Shown piece after piece: positions 52,997 to 62,842 of a stretch of 64,000 bases of DNA. This DNA is from Apoda limacodes (lineage: Eukaryota > Arthropoda > Insecta > Lepidoptera > Limacodidae): contig OX291552.1 of NCBI GenBank assembly GCA_946406115.1, forward strand, positions 1,612,001 to 1,676,000, read 5' to 3'. A program made the translations under genes and the position numbers. The number at the start of each line of letters is the position of its first letter. Positions within the stretch are counted from its first letter, which is position 1. A model generated the notes under the pieces. The model saw nothing but the letters and a program-made list of their open reading frames with translations. It was not told the origin of the DNA and did not search any database.

Positions 52997-53369
52997 TTTT
53001 AGTTATCGTTTTTTGCGCTTGATATGGCTTCTGTTTACTATTATTATGTTCAAATAAAACTTGTTTTTACATTTGGCATGAAAACAAGCAACTTATATTT
53101 TTTTCCGAAAAAATTGTATGGAGCTGGTACGAAAAATCCGGATATCTCTAGAACCGCAAGGAAAACCGTAATATCCTTGGACGAACCAACCATCCCCAAG
53201 AATATTACGGTTTTCTTTGCGGTTATATCCTAATATTTCGTACCAGCTCCATACAATTTTTTCATAAAAAAATATTTGTTTGTTTTCATGCTAAATGAAC
53301 ATAAATGTTTTATTTGAACATAATAATGGTAAACAGAAGCTATATCAAGCGCAAAAACGATACTTAAAA
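52997..53369. mobile_element. Long foldback element (about 175-bp arms)
   Basis: The left half (from TTTTAGTTATCGTTTTTTGC) and the right half (ending GCGCAAAAACGATACTTAAAA) are reverse complements over nearly their whole length, about 85% identical, meeting near 53183. Shared words include TGTATGGAGCTGGTACGAAA and AACCGTAATAT. No coding capacity. It begins about 20 bp beyond the LINE-A target duplication. Confidence 0.85.
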
Positions 53370-53760
53370 AATAAATTCCTGTCTTTGAAAGTCGATTTTC
53401 GTTCCTGTGTGCGCCGTCTTGCTATCCATTTGTCTCTCGATATCTGACCTAGGTATAAGGTTGTGATTTATGCTACGAAATTCATAGGTTTTCTTAAAAA
53501 ATACTTATATATTTGTGGTTATATTATTATTACAATTCTTTTAGTAAGTACGTATGGTATAGGCAACAGTTTCAATCAAAAATTAATAATAATTTTAGTA
53601 TAGTTATAAGAGTTATAAGTAGGTATGTATACTTAACTCTGAGTGAGTTTGAGAATGAGGACTTATTGGTAACAAATTGTTTTGAGAATTCAATAGATAA
53701 CAGGTAATTTGTTCCGTAATCGTCTTACATAATTATCTTTTTATTACGATATTTTGAACA
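53370..53760. other. No recognisable feature
   Basis: AT-rich sequence between the foldback element and the OTU relic. Confidence 0.3.
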
Positions 53761-53945
53761 ATGAGTCGTACAACAGAATTACGGGAGGGTAACACACTTA
53801 CCTTACACCGAATTATTCTAATGCCTCCCGACGGAAGCTGCCTGTTCCATTCGATTGCATATTCTTTTTGAGTATAGTAATATACAACGAACAAATAGGT
53901 TGTGTGAGACTATACTAGAGTTTATATGTCGTAAACATAGGAAAA
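53761..53945 (+). pseudogene. OTU-type cysteine protease fragment
   Basis: ATG at 53761 opens 36 codons with a REGNTLTLHRII segment followed by MPPDGSCLFHSIAYSF and a stop at 53869. The string DGSCLFHSI matches the OTU catalytic signature D-G-x-C-L-F. After a frameshift, CETILEFICRKHRK continues as the next OTU helix would. OTU proteins are deubiquitinating cysteine proteases, and in insects such domains also occur inside large mobile elements. The catalytic His is missing, so only the first third is left. It may be part of an unrecognised mobile element rather than a host gene. Confidence 0.65.
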
Positions 53946-54014
53946 TAAAGTAGTTTAACAAAAACCATTTGGTATTAATTTTGTTATAAATAAGTACCTA
54001 CTAACCTAAGTACC

Positions 54015-55115
54015 TAAGTGTTTTGTGATTTATCTAAGGCATTTGACTGTGTCCAACATGAAAATCTCTTCAGGAAGCTACATCACTATGGTATAAGAGG
54101 CAAAGCTCTAGACCTTTTGACCTCCTACATGAGTAGCAGAGTACAGAAAATAGATGTCAACGATGAAATATCTCCGGGATCAGCAGTCACTATGGGAGTC
54201 CCTCAGGGCTCAATTTTAGGTCCTTTTCTTTTTCTTATTTACATTAACGATCTCCCATATTATGTAAAAAACCATGACATTGTCTTATTTGCTGATGACA
54301 CCTCTTTACTTTTTAAAGTTAAGAGACGCCAGACATGTTATGATGAATTAAATAATGCCCTTTCTAAAATTGTACATTGGTTTAACGCTAATAATTTGTT
54401 ACTTAATGAAAAAAAACCAAATGTGTTAAATTTACATTACCAAATACTATTAATTCAACAGTCTTTCTTGGCATAACGCTGGACTCCAAACTTCAAGGGG
54501 CTGCTCATATTCATAACCTATGTATGCGATCAAAAAAATAAGACAATTGACCGATGTCGACACTGCAAAAATAGTATATTTTAGCTATTTCCATAGTTTA
54601 ATGACATATGGTATTCTATTGTGGGGTAGCGCTGCTGATGTAAATACAATATTTTTTGTTCCAAAAAAGTGCAATTTGTGCTATTTATAAATTAGGATCT
54701 AGGATATCTCTGAGGGATAGGTTTAGGGAAGTAAATATTTTAAGTTAAGCGTCGCAGTACATATATGAAAATCTTTTATATGTACATAAAAATATCAATA
54801 GTTTCAGCAAGAAAAGTGACGTTCACAAAGTAAATACTAGAAGTAAAAATAAGCTGTTGGTGCATGATACACGTCTACACAAAATAAGTAACTCTTTTAT
54901 GGGCAATGTATACACTTTTACAACAAAGTTCCCAATAATATTCAAAAGCTATCAATAAGTAAATTTAAATCCTTTATCAAACAAGTACTTTGTTAAAAAG
55001 CATACTACAATATTTCAGACTATGTTAATGATAAAAATCCTTGGGACTGAAGATGCTCAATTACAGGATGCACAGGTAAACCAAATTAAAATGGAAATAA
55101 TATAAAATTGTACAG
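54015..55115 (+). mobile_element. LINE-C 3' half, 5'-truncated
   Basis: Starts in the palm at CDLSKAFDCVQHENL. The 152-codon frame 54018-54476 has intact GVPQGSILGPFLFLIYINDL and VLFADDTSLLFKV. After a frameshift near 54415, VFLGITLDSKLQG, then IKKIRQLTDVDTAKIVYF, TYGILLWGSAADVN and LRDRFREVNIL follow in broken frames to about 55000. The 3' UTR ends near 55115 in A/T-rich sequence. It is the best-preserved LINE-C catalytic core in the window. Confidence 0.87.
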
Positions 55116-55164
55116 CTTAATTTTTTTTTATTTATTACAACATAAAATATCATTTCTTCTTATA

Positions 55165-55381
55165 ACTTAGGATAATATATTGTAGCCTAAGGTCTGACTT
55201 GGCTAGTTTCTTATATACGAATTATATTATAGCTTTCGCAAATTCTAAACCTGTTATTTGTCGGTTTTTATTTTATTATTCCGAAATTTGGCTTGCTGGT
55301 AGAATCTAGCCATCGAACATAATAATTCGTATATGAGAACAAGCTAAGTCAGACCTTAGGCTACAATATATTATCCTAAGT
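55165..55381. mobile_element. MITE with about 67-bp TIRs and TA target duplication
   Basis: ACTTAGGATAATATATTG with TAGCCTAAGGTCTGACTT at the left end is mirrored at 55316-55381. TA directly flanks both ends (55163-55164, 55382-55383), the target typical of Tc1/mariner elements. 217 bp, non-coding. Confidence 0.8.
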
Positions 55382-55389
55382 TATTGATA

Positions 55390-56409
55390 GTATGGCCAGT
55401 TTATTGTTTTAGTATGTAGTTTGCATGTTTGACTGATATTCTCAAATTTATGACTTACATTTTCTATTACGGTAAAGTGGTCTGAAGTCATTTCAAAGCA
55501 AAAGCTATATTTTACGGAGGAGCAGGGCAATACTTTACTAATAAAGAAGTCCACGCGATCTAATTTTGTACTTACGTCAGAAGGCCAGTATCTAAATTGG
55601 TTCCCCAGTTTATGTGACAGTAAGTTGAAGAGCTCTGACAGATTTTAACAGTTTGCGCCCTTTTGGAGTGGTAAGTCTTGACGACCATTCTATCTATATG
55701 TTTCGCCTTGTAGTCTCCTCCAGCAAAAAAGCGATGGCCTAGTGTTTTGAAGAAGGCATAGTATTCCTCGCTTTTCATGTTGTGATTTGGAGGGATATAT
55801 AGTTCAGAAAGCAATGGATGACCCTTAAATTCTTTAACTATTATGTTGGTAAGTGCCTTATTGTTTCTTTGACTAATATAGCTGATCCACCATGTGCCGT
55901 GCCATCTGGATGCATCGTGTGATACATTTTGTATTTTGGTATGTTGAAGTATGTTTTACTTGTAAAGTGTGTCCCTGGAACTAGTTGTATGTCTACGTCA
56001 TTCGTCTCGAGAATTTATCTTCTAAAGAGTTTTTTGACAAGCCGTTGGCATTCCAACATACTTGTCACTGTAAACATCTGACTCATCAATTGTTTTAGCA
56101 TTTCCATTAATTGTTTCAAGTCGGTAGATTGATTTGAGGAATTCATAGGAGAAGTTTGGTCATTTTGGTTGGCTTTATGGGTGTCAGCGTATGTTTTTGC
56201 GTATTTTGGTTTGTTTTCTTGTTAATTGTACTACTGAGTAGGCTCGTTATAATTTTGAAAGTTGCTGTTGTGTTCTGTAACTTTTTTTCGTAGTGTTGGA
56301 TATTTTTGGTTTTGCAAGTCTTTGTATACTCTGCAGCCCTTGTAGTTTTCCAGGTGGTTACGATCACATAAGGCACATTTGACCAAATCAGATCCTTCTT
56401 TGCGTGCAC
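55390..56409 (-). mobile_element. LINE ORF1 C-terminus and endonuclease start
   Basis: Minus strand. 56409-56230 reads, with frame changes, as a Cys/His zinc-knuckle stretch (KCALCDRNHLENYKGCRVY) of a Gag-like ORF1. 56060-55400 holds endonuclease pieces: PPNHNMKSEEYYAFF, LGHRFFAGGDYKAKHIDR (the GGDxNAKH box with Asn replaced by Lys) and a degraded C-terminal SSDH region near 55470. This arrangement is that of Jockey-superfamily elements; it may belong with the ORF1 piece at 59220-59700. The RT is missing. Confidence 0.65.
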
Positions 56410-56559
56410 ATTTAGCAGATGCTTTTTGTTTGATGTTCTATATATAGTTTTTTAGAAAACTTAAAAACTATCTTGCCCGCTCTTGAGCCCAAAAAGATGT
56501 TAAAAATTTATATAACAACTTTTTTTAGCCAGTGAATAAAACCTTCAATAACATTTTTA

Positions 56560-57840
56560 AAACTAAAACAATTTGATCAATTTAACGATTGGGGTTACAA
56601 AAGGAATTAAAATAAGCAGAGATAGACTTTATGAATTATATTCACTAAAATCGCTTATGCGCAATCCAAGCCTTAATGAACAAGTCAAAAAGTATTCAAT
56701 TTTTTTTAAATCAGTCTGTCATGTTGCAAAGTCTCATCACATAAGCAGAAAAATTAACATAATAACATAATCATCTGCTAATGTGATTAAAACTGTTTAG
56801 AATGTGATCAATAATGAAACTGGTAGATCAAAGCCTTGTGAACAGAACTTTAACATCTAAACAGACTCTGGTTTCATAGATAATGACGAAAAAGTTGCCC
56901 AAATATTTGAAAATTTCTTTGGTGATATACCATCAAAAATAACTGAATCCTTAACTTCATCTTGCCAAGCTGCTGAATTCTAAACATTTAAAACAAAATC
57001 TACAAAATACTGAAGAATGTCTGTTAATTAGCTCAATCATTACAGTTGTTGCGCCCTATCTTGCTGATTTATTTAATTTATGCATTGATAATGGTGTATT
57101 TCCAGACCTTATGAAATGCAGTAAATTGAAACGTCTAAAATGAACAGGAAACACGACAATTCGAACGACATAAATAGACACCTAATAAAAATTTCAAACT
57201 GGTTAACTGTTAATAATCTTGTACTTAATGCAAATAAAATATAATGCATTAAGTTTTCACTGACTAATGTAATCCAAATTAATAGAAATCTGGTATTAAA
57301 TAATGAAAAATTAGAATTAGTCGATAAAACGGTCTTCTTAGGTATAACTATTAACTCAAAATTGCAGTGGGGTCCACAAATTACAGTACTAGCAGGTAAA
57401 CTTAGTTCTGCTGCTTTTGCGGTGAGGAAAATCAGGCAATTGACTGACATAACCATAGCAAGACTTTTTACGCTAATTTTTTTTTTTTTTTTTTATATCA
57501 CTAAGGTGGCAAACAAGCCTACGGTCAGCCTGATGGTAAGCGGTCACCGTAGCCTATGGACGCTTGCAACATCAAGGGCATCACTCGCGCGTTGCCGACC
57601 CTTCAGAAATCTAATAACTTATTTTTTAAAGAACTTATCTATGAAAATATTAAGTTTGTCCGTAAAAATATATCCCAATTTCGGAGGAACAGTGATAAGC
57701 ACAACTTAAATACGAGAAATAGAAATAAACTTGCTATGCCAAAGTTTAGGCTTACTAAAGCCAACAAATCATTTATAAAAGCGGTGTAAAATTTTATAAT
57801 AAGTTAACTGTAGAAATTCTTAACTTAGGTGACAAATTAA
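56560..57840 (+). mobile_element. LINE-C-like copy, middle replaced by LINE-A 3' end
   Basis: Order: linker (RDRLYELYSLKSLMRNPSLN, FKSVCHVAKSHHISRKI), EN/RT linker debris, RT start (IDNGVFPDLMKCSK at 57085), then a jump to HLIKISNWLTVNNLVLNANK and VFLGITINSKLQWGPQIT. At 57478 a 150-bp LINE-A 3' end in inverse orientation intervenes, after which IYENIKFVRKNIS and SDKHNLNTRNRNKLAMPKF resume. Both the palm core and the segment around TYGILLWG are missing. Confidence 0.7.
57478..57630 (-). mobile_element. LINE-A 3' end, 5'-truncated insertion
   Basis: A poly(T) of 17 and ATCACTAAGGTGGCAAACAAGCC lead into the last about 110 bp of LINE-A ending at AATCTAATAACTT. It is a severely 5'-truncated minus-strand insertion inside the LINE-C-like copy. 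Confidence 0.85.
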
Positions 57841-58499
57841 ACATCTGCTATGTAAGAAAGCATATTATAATGTAGATGAATATTTGAATGACAAAATTGT
57901 ATGGCCTTATATCACACAAAGTTAACGGTAGGTTTTCTATTGAAACTTAAATAATTTAGGTTTGATAAGTTAAAGGAGCACTCTAAAGACCAAGCTAAGT
58001 AACGATGTTATGTTTCTGTTGTTTAGTTTATAGTGGTTGGTGGCGAGCTACCTGGGGATGCACCATGTGCAATCTGCCTTTGGTTGCCTGGTTTTGGTGG
58101 GGTTTTGGATGTGTGGGGGTGTGGCGCACGAGTACGTACGTGTATGTGTGTATATACATATCTGGATAGATATTGTGGACTTGATGGCTTGGTTCCTGCA
58201 TGACTGATTGGTAACAGGTGTACATCCGGGAGTTTCTTGTCACTTTTTCTCCCCTTAGGCTAGTTTCCGAAGTAATGGTAGTTTAAATGATGTGCATTTG
58301 TTGCCGGGCTGTTGTGTAGGGGCTTGGCCACTTTTGTGCGACGTCTGTTTGAAATTAGTGTGTGCATATATGTATATGTGCTTGTTTGTGTATAGCACCC
58401 GCTCGTGTTTAGTGCCCAGCCGCTATCGGGCGGCCCAACGAAGATTGAATCAGATAGGACCTAAAAGTTAATTTACATATAGTTTCATTTTATTTTAAA
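57841..58499. other. G/T-rich, no gene recognised
   Basis: Contains a G/T-rich stretch (58030-58170) with many GTGTGT and GTACGTACGTG words. The tract TGCCCAGCCGCTATCGGGCGGCCCAACG near 58410 is GC-rich but unassigned. Confidence 0.3.
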
Positions 58500-58990
58500 T
58501 ATGTATTTGTTTATTTATATATATGTATTAATATATGTTTATATGTGTATATATGAATATGTACATGTATATGTATTTTATATTAACTTAAATATCTACT
58601 TGAATACCTATTTATTTATTTATATGTTTGTAAAATGTAAATCTGTATGTATGTATATATATATATATATATATATGTACGTGTGCAGCGTAATATTATA
58701 TGTTATATGAATATAGTACAATCGAAGTTTTATTGGAGTTGCTTGAGTGTGTCATGCTCTCTCAAAGTGTCTCTGCGGTGGTGGCATGTGCATCGGGTCG
58801 TTCCCTAAAACATGGTTGAGCGAAGCGATGGTTGATTTATGTGTCATAGTTGTGAACGGGTGCCGCCTGTGGAGGCTGGACTGCTCTTGCAAACTTCTTT
58901 GTATTCTTAGTATATATATATATATATATATATATGTACGTCTGCTGTGTAATATTATATGTTTTAGGAATATATTTTTCTCGGGAGTTA
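58500..58990. repeat. Repeat copy flanked by (TA)n direct repeats
   Basis: The central part (58740-58910) is the repeat shared with 37290-37480. It is bracketed by two direct repeats of about 60 bp, 58655-58715 and 58913-58973, each a TATATA run followed by TGTACGTNTGC-G-GTAATATTATATG. 58500-58640 is TATATGTATA-type simple sequence. Confidence 0.7.
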
Positions 58991-59219
58991 CCTTAAATCC
59001 CGTCACACAATAGGCAATTGGAATATTACCTAAGTATTGATTGTTTTTTTTTAATCAAACTATTGACATTGTAAATCTTGTGTATTAAGTGTTTCAATAC
59101 AAAACATGTATTATTAGTTGATACACTATAATTTTATGTTTCGTTTGAGAATTTACAAAGATTACCTATTGGACGCACGCAATAAAACAGTATTCTAATA
59201 AGTTTGTAAAGTTAGTTGT

Positions 59220-59700
59220 AGTTAATTTACTTGACGATTCGAAAGTGTTCTTAGTAACCCATTTGAATAAAAAGATATTGATTTTGATGATTTTGGTGGG
59301 TGAATGTTGGGTTCGTATGTGTAAAATTCTGTTTCTTTGCATTTTAGTTGTTTCACAATTTCTTTGTAGCTGTTAGGTTTCAATGTTTGGATTTTGATTC
59401 TTTTGTAATTTAGGACTTTAATTCCGTAATTTCCAGGACTAGGTATGTACGTCAAGTAGTTGTTAAAGTGGCTTTATGTTTTCGACTTTATCTATAAATA
59501 TGGGCGGTGGTTTATAGGCTTTTTAATTGTCCTGATTAGTGTGTTCTGTGTGTCTGCATTCAGTCCCTTGAATCTGTTGGCCGTTTGTATTGTTTGATTT
59601 AGCCAGTAGTTGCTGAGTTTTATCTGCTTTTAGGCATTATCACTTTTGTGGTCAGGGCTCTCTCTAGGGTGCTTTCTTTCTTTTACCTTCGTCCACTGTT
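59220..59700 (-). mobile_element. LINE ORF1 (Gag-like) N-terminal half
   Basis: The minus-strand frame 59455-59222 reads YGIKVLNYKRIKIQTLKPNS, YKEIVKQLKCKETEFYTYEP, a pattern of the domain preceding the zinc knuckles in Jockey-type ORF1 proteins ('K...Y..I...L......F.TY'). Sequence to its right appears to continue the ORF in broken frames. It may be the missing front of the element at 55390-56409. Confidence 0.5.
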
Positions 59701-60019
59701 CTGAGGTTTTTTATTATCTGGGGTTTTTTGTTATCTTGGGGAATAGTGATGTCCTGTGTTGTTGATTTGTTTACTGTTGTGTTGCGACCGCGGCGTGAAT
59801 AGACTCTTATGGAATATTTGTTGGGTTAATGTTTTAGTTGGTGTATTTTTAATAAAAATTTTATGCATGTTCCCTTTATTGAGCAAAGTTGTGCCCCTTC
59901 TCAGAATAGGGCGGTCTGAGTCCAGTTCAGCCGGATTTTGCTCGGTTGAGCTGGTCTCAGGGAGAGATTCTCCGTGATTTGCGGTACTCTCCTGGGGTAG
60001 TTTCTCTTTAGTCCGAGAA
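59701..60019. other. Probable upstream part of the BEL/Pao relic
   Basis: GC-richer than the surroundings but with no convincing motif. Orientation and position suggest it precedes the pol relic that starts at about 60040. Confidence 0.25.
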
Positions 60020-60039
60020 TTAAACAGAAATATGTTATA

Positions 60040-60620
60040 TTCATGCGGGAATATTTAGACATGGCAGTATTCAGGTTCGATTGGCGGAATCACGAACTTC
60101 ATTTTATCCCTCACCGTGCGTTTTGAAAGGTATAAAATGCGTGTCGTATTTAATGGTTTTGCCCCCTCTTCTTCGGGTATTGCTTAAGTCATTATTAATC
60201 TCCGTCGACATCAGGTCGTACGATTTCGGACATTAAGATGATGTTTAGGCAAACATATATTCATCGGGATGATCGTAGGTATCAGCTTATTCTTTGGCTG
60301 AATACCAACACGGAATACCACACGGCTTACGGTCAAGTTCTTTCATCGCACATCGTGCCCTCTTAGAGCTCGCTGAGCGTGAGCGGCTTAGTTTCCTGAG
60401 GGCTTCGGCTATTTTGTCGACAGATGTCTATGCTGATGCCATCTGTACGGGAGCCGCTAGCAAAGAAGAGGCCTTATTGCTTCATAATGAACCCTTGGAA
60501 CTTATGAAGTCTGGAAGGTTATGAGCTGAGGAAGTGGGTGTATTAATTCACCAGCTGTTTTCAATGACTTTCCAGAAGAGCATCAATAAAATCCGCATAC
60601 CTTTACGAATGCTGATAATC
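60040..60620 (+). mobile_element. BEL/Pao-type LTR retrotransposon pol relic
   Basis: In shifting frames: HELHFIPHRAF, KMRVVFNGFAPSSSG, a degraded D-D-V-x-K segment (HIHRDDRRYQLILW-like), then the open frame 60294-60524 with LSFLRASAILSTDVYADAIC, TGAASKEEALLLHNEPLELM, and the following residues AVFNDFPEEHQ. This order (FIPHHAV, RVVFNGS, DDRRYQ, YVDDI, LL..GGF, PEEH) is that of BEL/Pao reverse transcriptase. The YVDD box has become YADA. No LTR was found, and LINE-A starts abruptly at 60685. Confidence 0.7.
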
Positions 60621-60684
60621 CGGATATTATAGCAGTTATAGGCGTTTTCCGGTTCCAGACGTATTTACGTTCCGCGTGGAGAAC

Positions 60685-62527
60685 CTATTGAACACGGTAG
60701 AACACACACAGGGAGGCAAAGTCTCTCCTCAGACTTAAGGGCTCGATACCGCAAGTAAGTTTGGGATCGTCGACAATTCTCACAGCCCGTCGTTGAATCG
60801 AGTCAAAAGGACCAAGCTGGTATCCGGGTGCACCTGCCCAGAGATGGCAGCAGTACTCCATATGGGGCCGGACTTGCGACTTGTAAAGCAGCAACCTTTG
60901 CCCCGACGTGAAGTACTGCTTCGCTCTGTTGAGTACACCAAGTTTTTTGGACGCCAGCTTTACCTTGTCTAGCAAATGATCTCGGAACTGAACATCGCTG
61001 TAGATGTCAACACCAAGGATCCCAATGCTCTTGGAGATGGAGAGGGGAGTGTTCTGGAATTGTGGGACTACAGTGAATGGGGTTTTCTTAGCGGTGAACG
61101 CGCAGACTTGTGTCTTTGAAGGGCTGAATCGGATTAAGTTTTCCCGCCCCCAGTCAGAGACCTTGGACAGACCGATCTCGATTTGAGACACAAGTTCTTC
61201 ACGCTTTTCCTCCACAACGGAACGTGGGATGCTTGCACGGCCCGTGTAATAAGCGTCTCCAGTACTGTCATCTACATAGCAATGTATGTTGTTGATGTCC
61301 AACATATCATTGATGTGCAGTAGAAACAGCGTAGGAGACAGCACAGAGCCTTGCGGGACACCAGCAATAATGTCCATGCTATCAGAGCAACTACCGTCAA
61401 CTACGGCTCGTATGCGTCTGCCGGACAAAAAGCTAGCCACCCACTTGCACAAACCCTCGGGCACTCTGTAAGATGGCAACTTCGATAGAAGACCCTGGTG
61501 CCAGACCCGATCGAACGCTTTCTCTATGTCTAGGCTACATGCCAATGCCTCCCCCTGACTTTCAATGGCTAGTTCCCATCGGTGTGTGAGATACACTAGA
61601 AGGTCACCAGTTGAGCGACCGTGGCGAAAGCCATATTGACGGTCTCTGATCAGGTCGTGTTTTTCTAGGTATCCCAAAAGCTGTGTGTTGATCACACGCT
61701 CCATCACCTTGGAGAGGAGAGAGGTATGCTGCTGGTATACCGTCTGGCCCACTCGACTTATGAACGTCTAGGGAAAGCAACGCCCGCCGGACTTCTCACT
61801 GTGTTACAGAGATTTCCGGTATGCTCTTACCGCACCACGGTAAAGTAGGTAGTATAGCGCCTTCGTCGTTCATATTCGAGTTGGAGGCAAAGAGACTGCC
61901 CAATACATCGGCTTTCTCTTTTGCACTATGGGCCAAGTCACCATCGGTCTTTCGCAGTGGTGGTAACGGCGACTGGCAGAAGTTCCCCTCGGCAGCTTTA
62001 GCAAGCGACCAGAAAGCACGACTCCCAGAAGGGTAGATTGCAAGTCGCCCACCTATTTTGCCGATAAATTGGAATTTTGCTTTAGCAGTTGCTTTCTTAC
62101 TGAACCTCGAGGCAGCATTTAATTTGCGTTTTAACTCAGAAATATTCGGATCCTTATTATTACGAGCCGTGGTCCAAGCCTCATACGCAATTTGCTTAAA
62201 AATTTTAGCTTCTCTGCAAGACCTATTAAACCACGGTCGTTTTTGACGCCGACAGCTACTCGCAGGTTAGGAATGAAACATTCCATACCAGCGAGGATTG
62301 TCTCAGTGACTGCGACTGCGCAGACTTCAGGATCTTCTGAGCTAAAGTAGAGCTGCCTCCACGGGTACGATGCATAAAATTCTCGCAATCCATCTCAGTC
62401 TGCCGACTTATAGTGCCACACACGACGCCATTTAGTTGGCCTACAAGGATCGGGTTGTGTGCACGACATTTGAGTCCGAACGAGACAGTGGTCCGAGGAG
62501 CCAAGAGGCGCATCCACTGAGACGGAG
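60685..62527 (-). mobile_element. LINE-A internal fragment with 355-codon open frame
   Basis: Minus strand. Open frame 61752-60685 includes QYGFRHGRSTGDLLVYLTHR, SLDIEKAFDRVWHQG, AGVPQGSVLSPTLFLLHIND, HCYVDDSTG (YVDD, where other copies have YADD), ILGVDIYSDVQFRDHL and LWAGAPGYQLGPF. About 150-190 bp is deleted at 61722-61750 (SGPDGIPA runs straight into SLLSKV). Upstream pieces reach the end of the EN domain at 62527, where identity stops. The 3' end is missing at 60685. It is the longest uninterrupted RT frame in the window. Confidence 0.88.
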
Positions 62528-62782
62528 TTCCTCTAAAAGTTGTGGTTGGACACAGTGACGTGGGACACGGACACGGACTTAGTGTGGTCTTGGCGGACAT
62601 TTGTCGAGCTAGTTGCCCTACTAGTAGGGGCACAGGCCCCTTTCCTGGAGGCTTGGGCCATTAAGAGTCAGTCTACCGCACTTAGTAGCTATTCTCTCCT
62701 TTAGCTGATTATACAGTGTTATGTTTAATTTGTTTCGAGTATTTAACGAGCCTTCTTAAATATGGAAGAAAGAAAAGTATGC
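62528..62782. other. Unassigned sequence with CTACTAGTAG palindrome
   Basis: Follows the LINE-A break. Contains GGGACACGGACACGGAC and the palindrome TGCCCTACTAGTAGGGGCA at 62611-62629. No family recognised. Confidence 0.3.
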
Positions 62783-62842
62783 CGCCAAGCGGTCACCCAT
62801 CCAAGTACTGACCACGCTCGACGTTGCTTAACTTCGCTTATC
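62783..62842 (-). pseudogene. 5S rRNA-derived sequence
   Basis: The minus strand reads GCGAAGTTAAGCAACGTCGAGCG, TGGTCAGTACTTGGATGGG, TGACCGCTTGG, which is the internal control region (A box to C box) of 5S rRNA with a few changes. Sequence on both sides is not 5S, so the gene is truncated at both ends. It could be a 5S pseudogene or the head of a 5S-derived SINE. Confidence 0.75.

Noticed and set aside
58501..58710. 69-codon Tyr/Val/Ile-rich frame
   Set aside because: Translation of TATATGTATA simple sequence.
62528..62640. CTACTAGTAG palindrome as a regulatory site or terminator
   Set aside because: Short palindromes of this size are expected by chance in 64 kb and nothing nearby gives it context.
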